From positions 1 through 22,053 of the forward strand of contig PXQZ01000048.1 in the NCBI GenBank assembly GCA_003021755.1: a stretch of DNA of 22,053 nt, given 5' to 3'. The notes below the pieces were generated by a model that was given only the letters and a program-made list of their open reading frames with translations, had not been told where the DNA came from and ran no database searches. Below are positions 22,017-22,053 of the stretch, in pieces. Source of the stretch: Halobacteriales archaeon QH_8_67_36 (lineage in GTDB: Archaea > Halobacteriota > Halobacteria > Halobacteriales > Haloarculaceae). Each line of letters opens with the position of its first letter. Within the stretch, counting starts at the first letter, position 1. The position numbers and the translations under genes are program-made.

Positions 22017-22053
22017 GCACGCTCCGGCGGTCGAGCGCGACTGCGCTCGACAC

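Overview
The window is chromosomal DNA from a halophilic archaeon (class Halobacteria). The support is high G+C, very acidic proteins, many genes whose start codon lies 24-32 bases after a TATA-like box with no ribosome-binding site (leaderless mRNAs), frequent ATGA gene overlaps, and protein families typical of the class. I cannot fix the genus from sequence alone. No tRNA, rRNA, CRISPR array or transposase gene was seen.

Layout. Bases 1-158 (minus) hold the decayed 5' end of a molybdopterin nitrate reductase (nasA-like). An intergenic region follows with a TATCCG/CGGATA dyad and a strong TATA box. Next come hemL (heme precursor synthesis), a coupled beta-propeller protein, and prs (PRPP synthesis). 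ileS lies convergently on the minus strand; its promoter sits in an exact 28-bp tandem duplication. The proline operon proC-proB-proA follows with 8-base overlaps. Convergent to it is an unusual membrane protein with three bacterial-PH-like modules and two zinc ribbons. A 391-bp gap with a promoter-proximal dyad separates that gene from a small unknown protein, a family-4 uracil-DNA glycosylase and a HIT hydrolase. A ParA/MinD-like protein without the P-loop lysine comes next.

From 14.8 to 17.5 kb the DNA looks disturbed. A universal stress protein is frameshifted near its C-terminus. A 45-residue zinc-ribbon gene diverges from an RNase H-like nuclease gene whose first codons appear overwritten by a short GC-rich repeat. 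A rhomboid protease follows. Then comes the most striking object in the window, a 482-bp element (17027-17508). It is bounded by 49-bp inverted repeats (48/49 identical) and packed inside with perfect hairpins and one nested branched arm, so nearly the whole length can fold as a single strand.

From 17.6 kb onward lie thrC (with an unusual hydrophobic C-terminal tail), a 22-codon ORF, a DUF4166-type protein, a frameshifted and internally deleted yndJ-like remnant, a GNAT-like protein on the minus strand, and lysC (aspartokinase) with a T-run terminator. thrC and lysC both serve the aspartate-family amino-acid pathway; proCBA serves proline; prs, hemL and ileS are housekeeping.

Three genes or remnants are broken (nasA, uspA, yndJ) and several intergenic gaps carry related direct repeats. 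I infer that repeat-mediated rearrangement and gene decay have acted on an otherwise conserved core-gene neighbourhood.
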